Of a stretch of DNA of 64,000 nt, positions 53,317-61,617 are shown in pieces; within the stretch, counting starts at the first letter, position 1; every line of letters starts with the position of its first letter. This DNA comes from Chitinophaga sp. (lineage in GTDB: Bacteria > Bacteroidota > Bacteroidia > Chitinophagales > Chitinophagaceae). The position numbers and the translations under genes are program-made. Under the pieces are notes generated by a model that saw only the letters and a program-made list of their open reading frames with translations, ran no database searches and was not told where the DNA came from. The stretch covers positions 1-64,000 of the forward strand of contig NZ_JAGHZS010000012.1 of assembly GCF_017745275.1 (NCBI RefSeq). The letters are read 5' to 3'.

Positions 53317-55422
53317 ATGACATCAATAAGTTGCAAGGTAGAAGGAATGCATTGCACTAGTTGTGCACTGAATGTTTCCAAATACCTGGAGAAAAAAGGA
53401 ATGCAGGACGTAAATGTAAGCTTCGCTACAGAGGAAGTTCACTTTACAGCGCCTGCCGGAGCGGATTCAAAAGAGGTATTGAATGGAATTGCCCAAATGG
53501 GCTACCGGGTAGTATTACCCGAAGATGCCCCTACGCAGCAACCTATATATACCACGCTTACTTTCAAATTTATCTTTTGTGCCATATTTACTGCCCCGTT
53601 GCTGTTGCACATGTGGGTAAGCTGGCCATGGCTGCATGAGCCATGGGTGCAGTTTGCACTAACCTTGCCCGTATATATCACGGGGATGTGGCATTTCGGA
53701 CTCAGCGCCGCCCGTGCATTGATGAACCGCATGGCTAATATGGACGTGCTGGTGACCCTGGGCGCCAGCGCCGCATTTGTATATAGTTTTGTAGGCACGG
53801 TGATATATGGTAACACGGACTATATGTTTTATGAAACCACCGCCGCCATCATTACCCTGGTATTCCTGGGCAATATGCTGGAGGAGAAGTCCGTGAAACA
53901 AACCACCAGCGCTATCTCGGACCTGGCGCGGATGCAGATCACTACCGCCAGGCTTATTAACACCGATCACGGTCATGAACATATTCATGAAGTAGATAAT
54001 CGCACTCTCCGTACCGGCGACTGTGTGCTGGTAAATACCGGTGATAAAATCCCCATGGATGGCACCATTTACTGGGGTAGCGGCCATGCCAACGAAGCCA
54101 TGATTACCGGCGAAAGCGCACCTGTCAGCAAAAAAGAAAAGGATAAGGTAATAGGAGGAACCATTTTGGAAGATGGCAGCATCAAAGTATACATCACTGC
54201 TACGGGTAAGGATACCGTGCTTTCTTATATCATTGAGCTGGTAAAACAAGCCCAGGCCGATAAGCCGCCCATGCAGAAGCTGGCAGATCGTATCAGCGCT
54301 ATATTTGTACCATTGGTACTCAGTATTGCCGTAGTCACTTTCCTCGGCTGGTATTTTATTGGACATACCACCTTTGCCACCGCGATGATGCGGAGCGTAG
54401 CTGTGCTGGTGATTGCCTGCCCCTGTGCCATGGGACTGGCTACGCCTGCCGCCGTAATGGTGGGACTGGGCCGCGCCGCCCGCAACGGTATCCTTATCAA
54501 GGGAGGCCATACACTGGAAATGTTTAAGAACATCCGGCAGGTAGTATTTGATAAAACAGGTACACTCACTACCGGTAAGTTACAACTGGGCGAATACCAG
54601 TTTTTTGATATGTCAGAAGATGCATTTAAACAGGTGGTATACAGCCTGGAAAAATATTCTTCCCATCCTATTGCACGCGCTATTGCATCTGCCTGGAAAA
54701 CGTTTGGAGAGCTGCCTTTACAGCAGGTTCGCGAACACAAAGGACTGGGCATGCGGGCCCACGATAAGGCCGGCAACGAATGGCAATTAGGTTCTTTCCG
54801 TATGATGGCTGGTATTACGGAAGATGATAGTCATAACCTGTATCTCGTGAAAAACGGGCAGTTAGCCGGTTGGATTAACTTTACAGATGAAATCCGGCCG
54901 GAAGCAGCTATCGTAGTGACACAGCTAAAACAGGCCGGTATTAAATCTATTTTGTTAAGTGGCGATACCACCCGCAAATGCCGGGAGCTGGCCGACAAGC
55001 TGGGGATTACAGAGGTATATGCAGAACAGTCACCGGAACAGAAGTTACAGAAAATAGATACCCTCATGCAAGCCGCTCCTACGGCCATGGTAGGCGATGG
55101 TATCAACGACGCACCGGCATTGGCCAAGGCCACTATCGGAATTTCTCTCAGCGATGCTACCCAGGTAGCTATGCAAAGCGCCAATGTAGTGTTACTGAAT
55201 AATAACCTGGGTAGCCTGCCGCTGGCGCTGGGCCTGGGGAAACATACCTATCTCACTATTCAGCAGAATCTTTTCTGGGCATTCATCTACAACGTTGTGG
55301 CGATCCCGGTAGCCGCACTTGGATTCCTGAATCCTATTGTAGGCGCCGGTATTATGGGATTGTCTGATGTAGTACTCGCCATTAATTCTGTTCGGCTGCG
55401 GTATAAGAACGTGATGAACTAA
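53317..55422 (+). CDS. copA: Heavy-metal translocating P-type ATPase (copper exporter type)
   Basis: A 701-residue inner-membrane pump expected to export Cu(I). One N-terminal metal-binding domain has GMHCTSC (Cys13, Cys16). Membrane helices follow; the intramembrane metal site is Cys368-Pro-Cys370 in VIACPCAMGLATP. The phosphorylated Asp412 lies in FDKTGTLTTGK. The ATP-binding region has SSHPIARA (HP motif) and GDGINDAPALA. The C-terminal helix has the NNNLGS and MGLSDVVLAINSVRLR segments with the conserved Ser of Cu pumps. I chose ATG 53317 because the open frame back to 53179 is repeat sequence. Copper is inferred from CPC plus the C-terminal pattern. Confidence 0.9.
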   Translation: MTSISCKVEGMHCTSCALNVSKYLEKKGMQDVNVSFATEEVHFTAPAGADSKEVLNGIAQMGYRVVLPEDAPTQQPIYTTLTFKFIFCAIFTAPLLLHMWVSWPWLHEPWVQFALTLPVYITGMWHFGLSAARALMNRMANMDVLVTLGASAAFVYSFVGTVIYGNTDYMFYETTAAIITLVFLGNMLEEKSVKQTTSAISDLARMQITTARLINTDHGHEHIHEVDNRTLRTGDCVLVNTGDKIPMDGTIYWGSGHANEAMITGESAPVSKKEKDKVIGGTILEDGSIKVYITATGKDTVLSYIIELVKQAQADKPPMQKLADRISAIFVPLVLSIAVVTFLGWYFIGHTTFATAMMRSVAVLVIACPCAMGLATPAAVMVGLGRAARNGILIKGGHTLEMFKNIRQVVFDKTGTLTTGKLQLGEYQFFDMSEDAFKQVVYSLEKYSSHPIARAIASAWKTFGELPLQQVREHKGLGMRAHDKAGNEWQLGSFRMMAGITEDDSHNLYLVKNGQLAGWINFTDEIRPEAAIVVTQLKQAGIKSILLSGDTTRKCRELADKLGITEVYAEQSPEQKLQKIDTLMQAAPTAMVGDGINDAPALAKATIGISLSDATQVAMQSANVVLLNNNLGSLPLALGLGKHTYLTIQQNLFWAFIYNVVAIPVAALGFLNPIVGAGIMGLSDVVLAINSVRLRYKNVMN

Positions 55423-55425
55423 TAT

Positions 55426-55468
55426 TTTTGTCTTAACCAGGATTAGACTGATTCTGGTAAAGACAAAA
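55426..55468 (+). repeat. 15-bp inverted repeat between copA and recQ
   Basis: TTTTGTCTTAACCAG (55426-55440) pairs with CTGGTAAAGACAAAA (55454-55468) with one mismatch and a 13-base loop. It starts four bases after the copA stop and has no T-tail downstream. It may weakly terminate or stabilise the copA message. A TATCTTCG -7-like box for recQ follows at 55475-55482. Confidence 0.6.
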
Positions 55469-55503
55469 TCCGCGTATCTTCGCGTTAACCATTAAATTTT
55501 TAT

Positions 55504-57411
55504 TTGAATACACCCGTAGCCATATTACAGCAATACTGGGGATATAACCAGTTCCGGCCACTTCAGGAAGATATTGTAAATGCGATACTGGCAGGACAGG
55601 ATACACTGGCCCTGTTGCCTACGGGAGGGGGGAAATCAATTTGTTTCCAGGTACCCGCTATGATGAAGCCTGGTCTGTGCCTGGTGATAACGCCTTTGAT
55701 TGCCCTGATGAAAGACCAGGTAGCTAACCTCCGGAAAAAAGAAATTACGGCTTACTCCATCTATTCCGGGATGCAATACAAAGAAGTGGAAAGAATCCTG
55801 GAAGCCGCCCGCCGCGGTGGATGCAAGTTTCTGTATGTATCTCCTGAAAGACTCCAAAGCAAACTTTTTCAAACCTATTGCGATGGTTTACCGGTAAATA
55901 TGATAGCGGTAGATGAAGCACATTGTATTTCTCAATGGGGCTACGACTTCCGCCCGGCCTATCTGCAAATTGCAGATATACGCAGCTTCTTCCCCGATGC
56001 GCCGGTGTTGGCGCTAACAGCTTCTGCTACACCCCGCGTGCAAACAGACATCTGCGATAAGCTGCTAATGAAAGACGCTAAAGTGTTTACCAAAAGTTTT
56101 GCACGGGCGAACCTCTCTTATAGTGTGCTGGAAGAAACCACCAAAATTGATAAAGTAAAACATATACTGGACCGTGTGCCTGGCTGTGGTATTGTATATT
56201 GCCGCAACCGTAAACGCACCCGGGAAATAGCCTCCCTGCTTGAACTACAGGGGATTTCTGCCAGTTACTATCACGCCGGGTTACCACAAGCCGAACGTGC
56301 CGCCAGGCAAGAGGCCTGGATCAACAATGAAACCAGCATCATGATATGTACCAATGCCTTCGGCATGGGGATCGACAAACCGGATGTACGCATCGTAGTG
56401 CATTACGATATGCCCGATAGCCTGGAAGCCTACTACCAGGAAGCTGGTCGCGCCGGCAGGAACGAAGAAAAAGCATACGCCGTACTGCTGTATAATGAAG
56501 ATGAGCTGGCAGAAATGCAGGAACGCATAGCCCTGCAATTCCCTACCCTGGAGGAAATCCGGGAAGTATACCAGGCCATCGTGAATTATTTGCAGGTGCC
56601 GGTAGGTAGTGCAGAAGGCGTATATTTTGATTTCGATATCAATGATTTTGCACGCACTTTCCAGCTGAATCTTACCATTACTTACAGCGCGGTAAAGGTG
56701 CTGGAACAGGAAGGCATATTACAACTGAGTGAAAGCGTATTCCTGCCTTCCCGCGCGGAATTCGTGACTAATAAAGATTCCCTCTACGAATTTGAGAATG
56801 CGTATCCTGCACTTGAAGAAATCATTAAAACGTTGCTGCGTACCTATGAAGGCATCTTTGATACGGCTGTTCCCATTTACGAAAGACAGATAGGCCGCAT
56901 CATGCTGATGGAAGATGATGACATCGCGGCACAGTTACAACAGCTACATCAATACGGAATTCTTAAATATCAGCCCCGTAGGGATGAACCACAACTCTGT
57001 TTTTTGCAGGAACGGGTATCCGCGCAAAACCTGCGCATTAATATGGCCCGCGTGGAGGTACGGAAAAAAGTATACACCGACAGGCTGGATGCCATGTTTG
57101 CGTATGTACGTAACCGTGATATCTGCCGCACGCAGCAAATTGTGCAATACTTCGGAGAAAAAGATGCCGCCCCCTGCGGTATCTGCGACATTTGTTTGAA
57201 GAAGAAAGCCCAGCCCATGGATGCTGCAGCTTTTAAACGTATATCTGATACAGTTATCAGCGTATTGAAGGAACAACCCTTGTTGTTTAGCCTTCTTCAG
57301 AATAAAATGCCAGATGTAAAGCGCAGTGACCTCATGGACGTATTACAATTCCTCAATGAAGAAGGCATGGTAGTACGGGATGACGCGGGACGGTTATCAG
57401 TAGCCCGATAA
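55504..57411 (+). CDS. recQ: RecQ-family ATP-dependent DNA helicase
   Basis: A 3'-5' DNA helicase of repair and recombination, 635 residues. Visible motifs: motif 0 (FRPLQEDIVNAILAGQD), Walker A LLPTGGGKSICFQ, motif II DEAHCISQWGYDFRPAY, motif III ALTASATP, and motifs V/VI in FGMGIDKPDVRIVVHYD and YQEAGRAGRNE. The zinc-binding end shows CRTQQIVQYFGEKDAAPC and CGICDIC. The length is intermediate and an HRDC domain is not evident. The start is TTG 55504; no ATG precedes the helicase core in frame. Confidence 0.93.
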   Translation: MNTPVAILQQYWGYNQFRPLQEDIVNAILAGQDTLALLPTGGGKSICFQVPAMMKPGLCLVITPLIALMKDQVANLRKKEITAYSIYSGMQYKEVERILEAARRGGCKFLYVSPERLQSKLFQTYCDGLPVNMIAVDEAHCISQWGYDFRPAYLQIADIRSFFPDAPVLALTASATPRVQTDICDKLLMKDAKVFTKSFARANLSYSVLEETTKIDKVKHILDRVPGCGIVYCRNRKRTREIASLLELQGISASYYHAGLPQAERAARQEAWINNETSIMICTNAFGMGIDKPDVRIVVHYDMPDSLEAYYQEAGRAGRNEEKAYAVLLYNEDELAEMQERIALQFPTLEEIREVYQAIVNYLQVPVGSAEGVYFDFDINDFARTFQLNLTITYSAVKVLEQEGILQLSESVFLPSRAEFVTNKDSLYEFENAYPALEEIIKTLLRTYEGIFDTAVPIYERQIGRIMLMEDDDIAAQLQQLHQYGILKYQPRRDEPQLCFLQERVSAQNLRINMARVEVRKKVYTDRLDAMFAYVRNRDICRTQQIVQYFGEKDAAPCGICDICLKKKAQPMDAAAFKRISDTVISVLKEQPLLFSLLQNKMPDVKRSDLMDVLQFLNEEGMVVRDDAGRLSVAR

Positions 57412-57442
57412 AAAAAGCGTGTACCACCCGGTGATACACGCT
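57411..57442 (-). terminator. Terminator between recQ and the oxidoreductase gene
   Basis: AGCGTGTA (57416-57423) pairs with TACACGCT (57435-57442). On the minus strand a run of T (complement of 57411-57416) follows, so it mainly serves the oxidoreductase gene; it may also act for recQ. Confidence 0.78.
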
Positions 57443-57467
57443 CGTTATATTTGTAAAAAGGCTTGAT

Positions 57468-58514
57468 CTACAAAGTCACTACTTTCCCTTCTTTACTGCT
57501 TTCAAAAGCAGCTTCAATCACCCGGATTACTTTAATCGCATCCTGTGCTGGTACCGGGTTAGCAGCTTTATTTACCAATGCTTCATAGATACCGTTGTAA
57601 TAATCCATGTAGTTACCATTGCCGCCAGGGATAAATTGTTTGATCACTTTACCGTCCGCTTCTGTGTGCAGCAGTCCCCATTCATGCGGCGCTTCCGCGC
57701 CCCAGTCGGGGCTATTAGGGAACAGGCCTCTTTGCAGTTGGGCTTCCTGTATATCAGATTTTGTCTTAATGAAGGAGCCAATGCGGCCATGCAGTTGATA
57801 GGCAGGCAATGCTTCACGTACCAGGTAACTACATTTAACACGCACGCGCAACTGATCGTAGTAGAGGAGCAGTTCGAAGTAATCATCTACAATAGAGTCT
57901 TTACGGATCACGCGGATATCTCCAAATACTGCTTTGGGCATGCCAAATAGGGTAATGGCCTGGTCAATCAGGTGAGAGCCGAGATCGTAGAGGGCACCGG
58001 TACCGGGACCGCCTACCTCTTTATGCTTTTTGTAACTTAGTTCTTCCTTGAAGCGGTCATAGTGGATTTCGGCTTCAAGTACATCACCGAGTTGACCGGA
58101 TTGCAGTATTTGTTTTACTACTTTGTAATCGCTGTCGTAGCGGCGGTTATGGTATACGCTTAAGAGTAATCCCTTTTCTGCGGCCAGTGCGGCGAGGGTT
58201 TCTCCTTCTTTGGCGTGAACGGTAAAAGGTTTTTCCACAATTACGTTCTTACCTGCTTCCAGGGCTGCTTTTACATAGTCGAAGTGAGTGTAGTTGGGTG
58301 TGTTTACCACAATCAGTTCCAGGTCTTTGTCGGCCAGCATATCTTCTACGCTCGTATATACTTTTACGTTAGGATAGCGTTGTTGTGCCAGGTGTTTACT
58401 TCTTTCTACTACCGCTGTAAATTCAAATCCTGGATTCACATGCAGGAACGGGGCATGGAAAATTTGCCCGGACATGCCATACGAGCACACGCCCGTTTTA
58501 ATAATTTTACTCAT
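57468..58514 (-). CDS. Gfo/Idh/MocA-family NAD(P)-dependent oxidoreductase
   Basis: A 348-residue enzyme with an N-terminal Rossmann fold (GVCSYGMSGQIFHAPF, residues ~7-22) and the family motif GKNVIVEKPF (Lys near residue 94). The C-terminal alpha/beta domain has GALYDLGSHLIDQA, which carries the catalytic His. Substrates in this family are sugars, inositols or related polyols; sequence alone does not tell which. It resembles YdgJ/YvaA-type members. It is upstream of nothing co-directional except the DUF853 gene at 58569, 54 bases before its own start, and could share its transcript. Confidence 0.88.
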   Translation of the reverse strand: MSKIIKTGVCSYGMSGQIFHAPFLHVNPGFEFTAVVERSKHLAQQRYPNVKVYTSVEDMLADKDLELIVVNTPNYTHFDYVKAALEAGKNVIVEKPFTVHAKEGETLAALAAEKGLLLSVYHNRRYDSDYKVVKQILQSGQLGDVLEAEIHYDRFKEELSYKKHKEVGGPGTGALYDLGSHLIDQAITLFGMPKAVFGDIRVIRKDSIVDDYFELLLYYDQLRVRVKCSYLVREALPAYQLHGRIGSFIKTKSDIQEAQLQRGLFPNSPDWGAEAPHEWGLLHTEADGKVIKQFIPGGNGNYMDYYNGIYEALVNKAANPVPAQDAIKVIRVIEAAFESSKEGKVVTL

Positions 58515-58568
58515 ACGCTTTATAATATATTGATGTAAGCTGGCAGCCGTTGGCTGCCGGTTGCATAA

Positions 58569-60122
58569 TTAAAACCAGCTTTTGCTTTTGCTGCTGCGGC
58601 CACCTAATCCGAGGGCGCCCAGCAGGCTACGGGTAATAACGCTGGCGGCTGTACGTCCTGCCTGTCTTACAGCGGAGCTTTCCATCACCTGTTCCAGTAT
58701 GCCTTTTTCTTCTTTTTGTTTTCCGGTGGCTTTCGGTGCGGCTTCCTGCGTGGCTGTTTTATCAGCAGCTTCCTGTAGTTTGGCAGTGAGCATTTCGTAC
58801 GCACTGTCGTTATCAATTTCCTCGGCGTATTTTTTCACCAGTTTGGAATTGGCCACGAGGGCATCAATTTCTGCGGGTGTTAATACATCCATGCGTGATC
58901 TTGGCGATACCAGCATGGTAGCGGCGAGGGGAGTAGGAACTCCTTTCTCGTTCAGGCAGGTGATCAGCGCCTCTCCGATACCTATCTGGGTAATGAGGTC
59001 ATCGGTTTTATAGAAATCGGACAGCGGATAGTTCTCTGCGGTTTGTTTAATCGTTTTGCGGTCGTTGGCGGTGAAGGCGCGGAGGGCATGTTGTACCTTT
59101 AAGCCCAGCTGGCCCAATACAGAAGGCGGAACGTCCATCGGGTTTTGGGTACAGAAAAAGATGCCTACACCTTTGGAACGAATCAGTTTAATGATGGTAT
59201 CTATTTGCTTGAGCAGGGCATCGCTGGCTTCGTTGAAGATCAGGTGCGCTTCGTCAATAAACATTACCAGCTTGGGTTTGTCGAGATCTCCTTCTTCCGG
59301 CAGGGTGGCATATAATTCCGCCAGGAGGCTGAGCATGAAGGTGGAGAAGAGTTTAGGACGATCCTGTATATCACTTACGCGCAAAATGGATACGATACCA
59401 CGACCATCATCACTGATGCGCATGAGGTCATCCACTTCAAATGATTTCTCCCCAAAAAACTGGGCGGCGCCCTGTTGTTCCAGTTCTATCACCTTACGCA
59501 ATATAGTGCCGGTGGAAGTAGTAGATATTTTACCGTAATCTTTTTCCAGGTCGGCTTTGCCTTCGTCGCTGGCATATTGTAATACCTTTTTAAAGTCTTT
59601 TAAGTCCAGTAAAGGCAGTTTATTATCATCGCAGTATTTGAATAACATGGCTATCAATCCGGCTTGCGTGTCATTCAATTCTAAAATTTTGGAAAGCAGG
59701 ATAGGCCCAAATTCGCTGGTGGTGGCGCGTAAGCGCACGCCTTTTTCCTGGCTGAGCGACAGCAGTTCAGATGGATAAGCAGCCGGGCTCCAGGTGCCGC
59801 CAATTTTTTGATAACGATCGGTAATCTTGGCGTTGGAAGTACCTGCAGCGGCAATGCCACTGAGGTCGCCTTTAATATCCATCAGCAATACCGGTACGCT
59901 GGCATCGCTGAGTCCTTCTGCAATCACCTGCAGTGTTTTGGTTTTACCGGTACCGGTAGCTCCTGCAATCAGTCCGTGACGATTGAGGGTTTTGAGAGGA
60001 AGAAATACATCGGCGCCGGGTACTACTTCACCGTCCAACATGGCACAGCCGAGTTTAAAGTGCTCGCCTTGAAACGTATAACCGCTTTTGATATAATCCA
60101 GAAATGCATCCTGATTGGCCAT
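58569..60122 (-). CDS. DUF853 / HerA-like ATPase (YjgR type)
   Basis: A 517-residue P-loop ATPase of the HerA/FtsK superfamily. Walker A is GATGTGKTKT (residues ~52-61) and Walker B is KLVMFIDEAHLIF. Further marks are LMDIKGDLSG, FFCTQNPMDVPPSVLGQLG and HALRAF. The C-terminus (~430-517) is a charged, Ala/Lys-rich segment with LLGALGLGGRSSKSKSW. HerA relatives act in DNA pumping and end resection, but the DUF853 branch has no proven role. No NurA nuclease is nearby. Confidence 0.88.
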   Translation of the reverse strand: MANQDAFLDYIKSGYTFQGEHFKLGCAMLDGEVVPGADVFLPLKTLNRHGLIAGATGTGKTKTLQVIAEGLSDASVPVLLMDIKGDLSGIAAAGTSNAKITDRYQKIGGTWSPAAYPSELLSLSQEKGVRLRATTSEFGPILLSKILELNDTQAGLIAMLFKYCDDNKLPLLDLKDFKKVLQYASDEGKADLEKDYGKISTTSTGTILRKVIELEQQGAAQFFGEKSFEVDDLMRISDDGRGIVSILRVSDIQDRPKLFSTFMLSLLAELYATLPEEGDLDKPKLVMFIDEAHLIFNEASDALLKQIDTIIKLIRSKGVGIFFCTQNPMDVPPSVLGQLGLKVQHALRAFTANDRKTIKQTAENYPLSDFYKTDDLITQIGIGEALITCLNEKGVPTPLAATMLVSPRSRMDVLTPAEIDALVANSKLVKKYAEEIDNDSAYEMLTAKLQEAADKTATQEAAPKATGKQKEEKGILEQVMESSAVRQAGRTAASVITRSLLGALGLGGRSSKSKSWF

Positions 60123-60200
60123 GACCTGATTTTTTTTATGAAGATAATAAAAAGCAATTAGTGGTTGAACTTCAAATTGTTATCATCCTTTTTGATACTG

Positions 60201-60233
60201 TTTATCGTTTAATATTTATTGATAAACGATAAA
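60201..60233 (+). promoter_or_regulatory. Palindromic operator candidate of the DUF2975/HTH cassette
   Basis: TTTATCGTTTA (60201-60211) and TAAACGATAAA (60223-60233) form a perfect 11-base inverted repeat with an 11-base spacer. A further half-site-like TTTCGATAAAA lies at 60245-60255 between the promoter boxes. The HTH protein at 61278-61484 is the obvious candidate to bind it. Confidence 0.65.
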
Positions 60234-60238
60234 TTTAT

Positions 60239-60269
60239 TTTGAGTTTCGATAAAAGAAAAATAGTTTTG
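60239..60269 (+). promoter_or_regulatory. Bacteroidota promoter of the DUF2975/HTH cassette
   Basis: TTTG (60239-60242), 19-base spacer, TAGTTTTG (60262-60269): an exact match to TTTG-N19-TAnnTTTG. The ATG at 60288 is 19 bases downstream. Confidence 0.78.
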
Positions 60270-60287
60270 GATTATTAAATCAATCAT

Positions 60288-60778
60288 ATGAAAATTATCC
60301 CCTCACCGCTTGTATTGAAAATTGTTGTTATTTTTTTCGCATTATTTGGTACAGCTGCTATTATCTGGAATATCAATTATATTTTTCAACTGAACCTGTC
60401 CTCACCGTCACAGAATACAATCGTAACAAGAAACATGATTGTGGAACATGCTATTGTAGGGGGACTTTATCTAATCATGGCTATTTTTTTTTTTAAGTTA
60501 GTGGGAGGTACTTCTAACAGAGAAATTATTTCCCGTAAAAACTTAAAGAGCGTAAATGGAATACTTTATATACTATGTGCTCTTGTGGTTACCAAGATTG
60601 TATTTGCATCTTTCATTGCATTTGGCCCTATTGGGAGGACACATGGTATCGGCTTTCAGTTAGTTTCGTTGATTTTTCTTCGTGGCAACCTGTAATGGGG
60701 ATTGTAATAGTGTATGTACTAGCTGCTGTTTTTAAAAGAGCTGTTATTTTCAAAGAAGAAGAGGCGCTCACTATTTAA
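60288..60778 (+). pseudogene. DUF2975 membrane protein gene with a single-base frameshift
   Basis: The frame from ATG 60288 reads a DUF2975-like protein with several membrane spans but stops early at 60695 after SLIFLRGNL. A frame offset by one then continues to 60778 as SSWQPVMGIVIVYVLA, ending KEEEALTI. This tail matches the end of the next gene (SSWELLIGILIIHILA, KEEEALTI). Adding one T in the T5 run at 60673-60677 restores one 163-residue protein (SLIFSSWQPVMG). So the gene is either a recent pseudogene, shifted by slippage, or the result of a base-call error. Confidence 0.8.
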
Positions 60779-60807
60779 AAGCAGCTACTAATTTTTTTAA
60801 TTCAACA

Positions 60808-61269
60808 ATGGACTATATGAAAAATAAATCTTCCCAGTTTTATCTAAAGACGCTTATAATTACTTCAGTATTGGTTGGTGTTGCATTTGGTTTAGTTGCA
60901 GCATATAGAATGCAGAGCGCTCTTGTCTTATTAATGTTCCTGGGAGTGGGAGCTCCAGCGCTGGCGATAGCTGTTCTTTTATACCGGTTAGCGGCTACTT
61001 TGGGAACTAAAGAAATCATTTCCCGTGACAACCTGATGAGGGTTCAGCGTATCCGGTTTGTTTTGTTGACCGCACTGGTTGTCAAAGCAGTAATAGTGAT
61101 GATGGTTGGTATTGGTAACTTGGCCTCCATTATCTCCATATTAATGATATTTTTCTCGGCTTTTTTCAGCTCCTGGGAACTATTGATTGGGATACTGATT
61201 ATTCACATATTAGCCAAAGTATTTGAAGGAGCAATTATTTTGAAAGAAGAAGAAGCACTGACTATATAA
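60808..61269 (+). CDS. DUF2975 domain-containing membrane protein
   Basis: A 153-residue protein with four hydrophobic spans (about 13-35, 40-62, 80-100 and 108-140). It ends in the family's KVFEGAIILKEEEALTI, where the amphipathic and acidic end is typical of DUF2975. It is an intact paralogue of the frameshifted gene 30 bases upstream. DUF2975 genes are usually paired with a small YozG-like HTH gene, as here, and the function is unknown. The start could be 60808 or the ATG at 60820 (MKNKSS). Confidence 0.85.
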   Translation: MDYMKNKSSQFYLKTLIITSVLVGVAFGLVAAYRMQSALVLLMFLGVGAPALAIAVLLYRLAATLGTKEIISRDNLMRVQRIRFVLLTALVVKAVIVMMVGIGNLASIISILMIFFSAFFSSWELLIGILIIHILAKVFEGAIILKEEEALTI

Positions 61270-61277
61270 AAGAAGCT

Positions 61278-61484
61278 ATGGCAATAATCGTAAATCTGGA
61301 TGTGATGCTGGCAAAAAGAAAAATGTCATTGACGGAGTTGAGTGTACAGGTAGGCATCACCATGGCAAACCTCAGCATCCTGAAAAGTGGCAAGGCTAAA
61401 GCAATACGCTTTTCCACGCTGGATGAAATATGCCGGGTACTGGAATGTCAACCGGCGGATATCCTCGAATATAAAGAAGCATAA
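61278..61484 (+). CDS. Small Cro/C1-type HTH regulator (YozG-like)
   Basis: A 68-residue helix-turn-helix protein. MSLTELSVQVGITMANLSIL is the HTH core, followed by KAKAIRFSTLDEICRVLECQPADILEY, a standard end for this family (both parts in one protein). It begins 8 bases after the DUF2975 gene and is co-transcribed with it. It probably binds the palindrome at 60201-60233 (inference). Its final Ala codon and stop come from GCATAA of the hairpin repeat region. Confidence 0.88.
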   Translation: MAIIVNLDVMLAKRKMSLTELSVQVGITMANLSILKSGKAKAIRFSTLDEICRVLECQPADILEYKEA

Positions 61485-61488
61485 AGAA

Positions 61489-61614
61489 AGCAGAAGGCAT
61501 AAAGCGAAAAGCAAAAAGCTATTGAAGCGAATGATATTAGCGAGTAAGTAGTGTAATACCCGTTAATATCATTCGCTTCAATAGCTTTTTGCTTTTCGCT
61601 TTATGCCTTCTGCT
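61489..61614. repeat. Class I heptad hairpin repeat
   Basis: AGCAGAAGGCATAAAGCGAA and further heptads lead to AGCTATTGAAGCGAATGATA, mirrored to 61614. About 50 bases pair without mismatch. The tip has GAGTA opposite TACCC, related to the GAGTA...TACTC tips of two other copies. It lies between convergent genes. Confidence 0.88.
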
Positions 61615-61617
61615 CTT

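Noticed and set aside
53659..54510. 283-codon antisense frame inside the copper ATPase gene
   Set aside because: Shadow of a strongly supported gene; no domain, no promoter.
60575..60778. Independent 67-codon gene starting MCSCGYQD
   Set aside because: Its first part is an out-of-frame reading of the DUF2975 gene; only the tail is meaningful and belongs to the frameshifted gene.
29735..61614. Heptad hairpins as a CRISPR array
   Set aside because: The copies are single, kilobases apart and inverted; there are no regularly spaced direct repeats and no cas genes.
29735..61614. Heptad hairpins as insertion sequence ends
   Set aside because: No transposase lies between any pair of copies, and each hairpin is a closed unit of about 110-130 bases. 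A non-autonomous element remains possible but is not shown.
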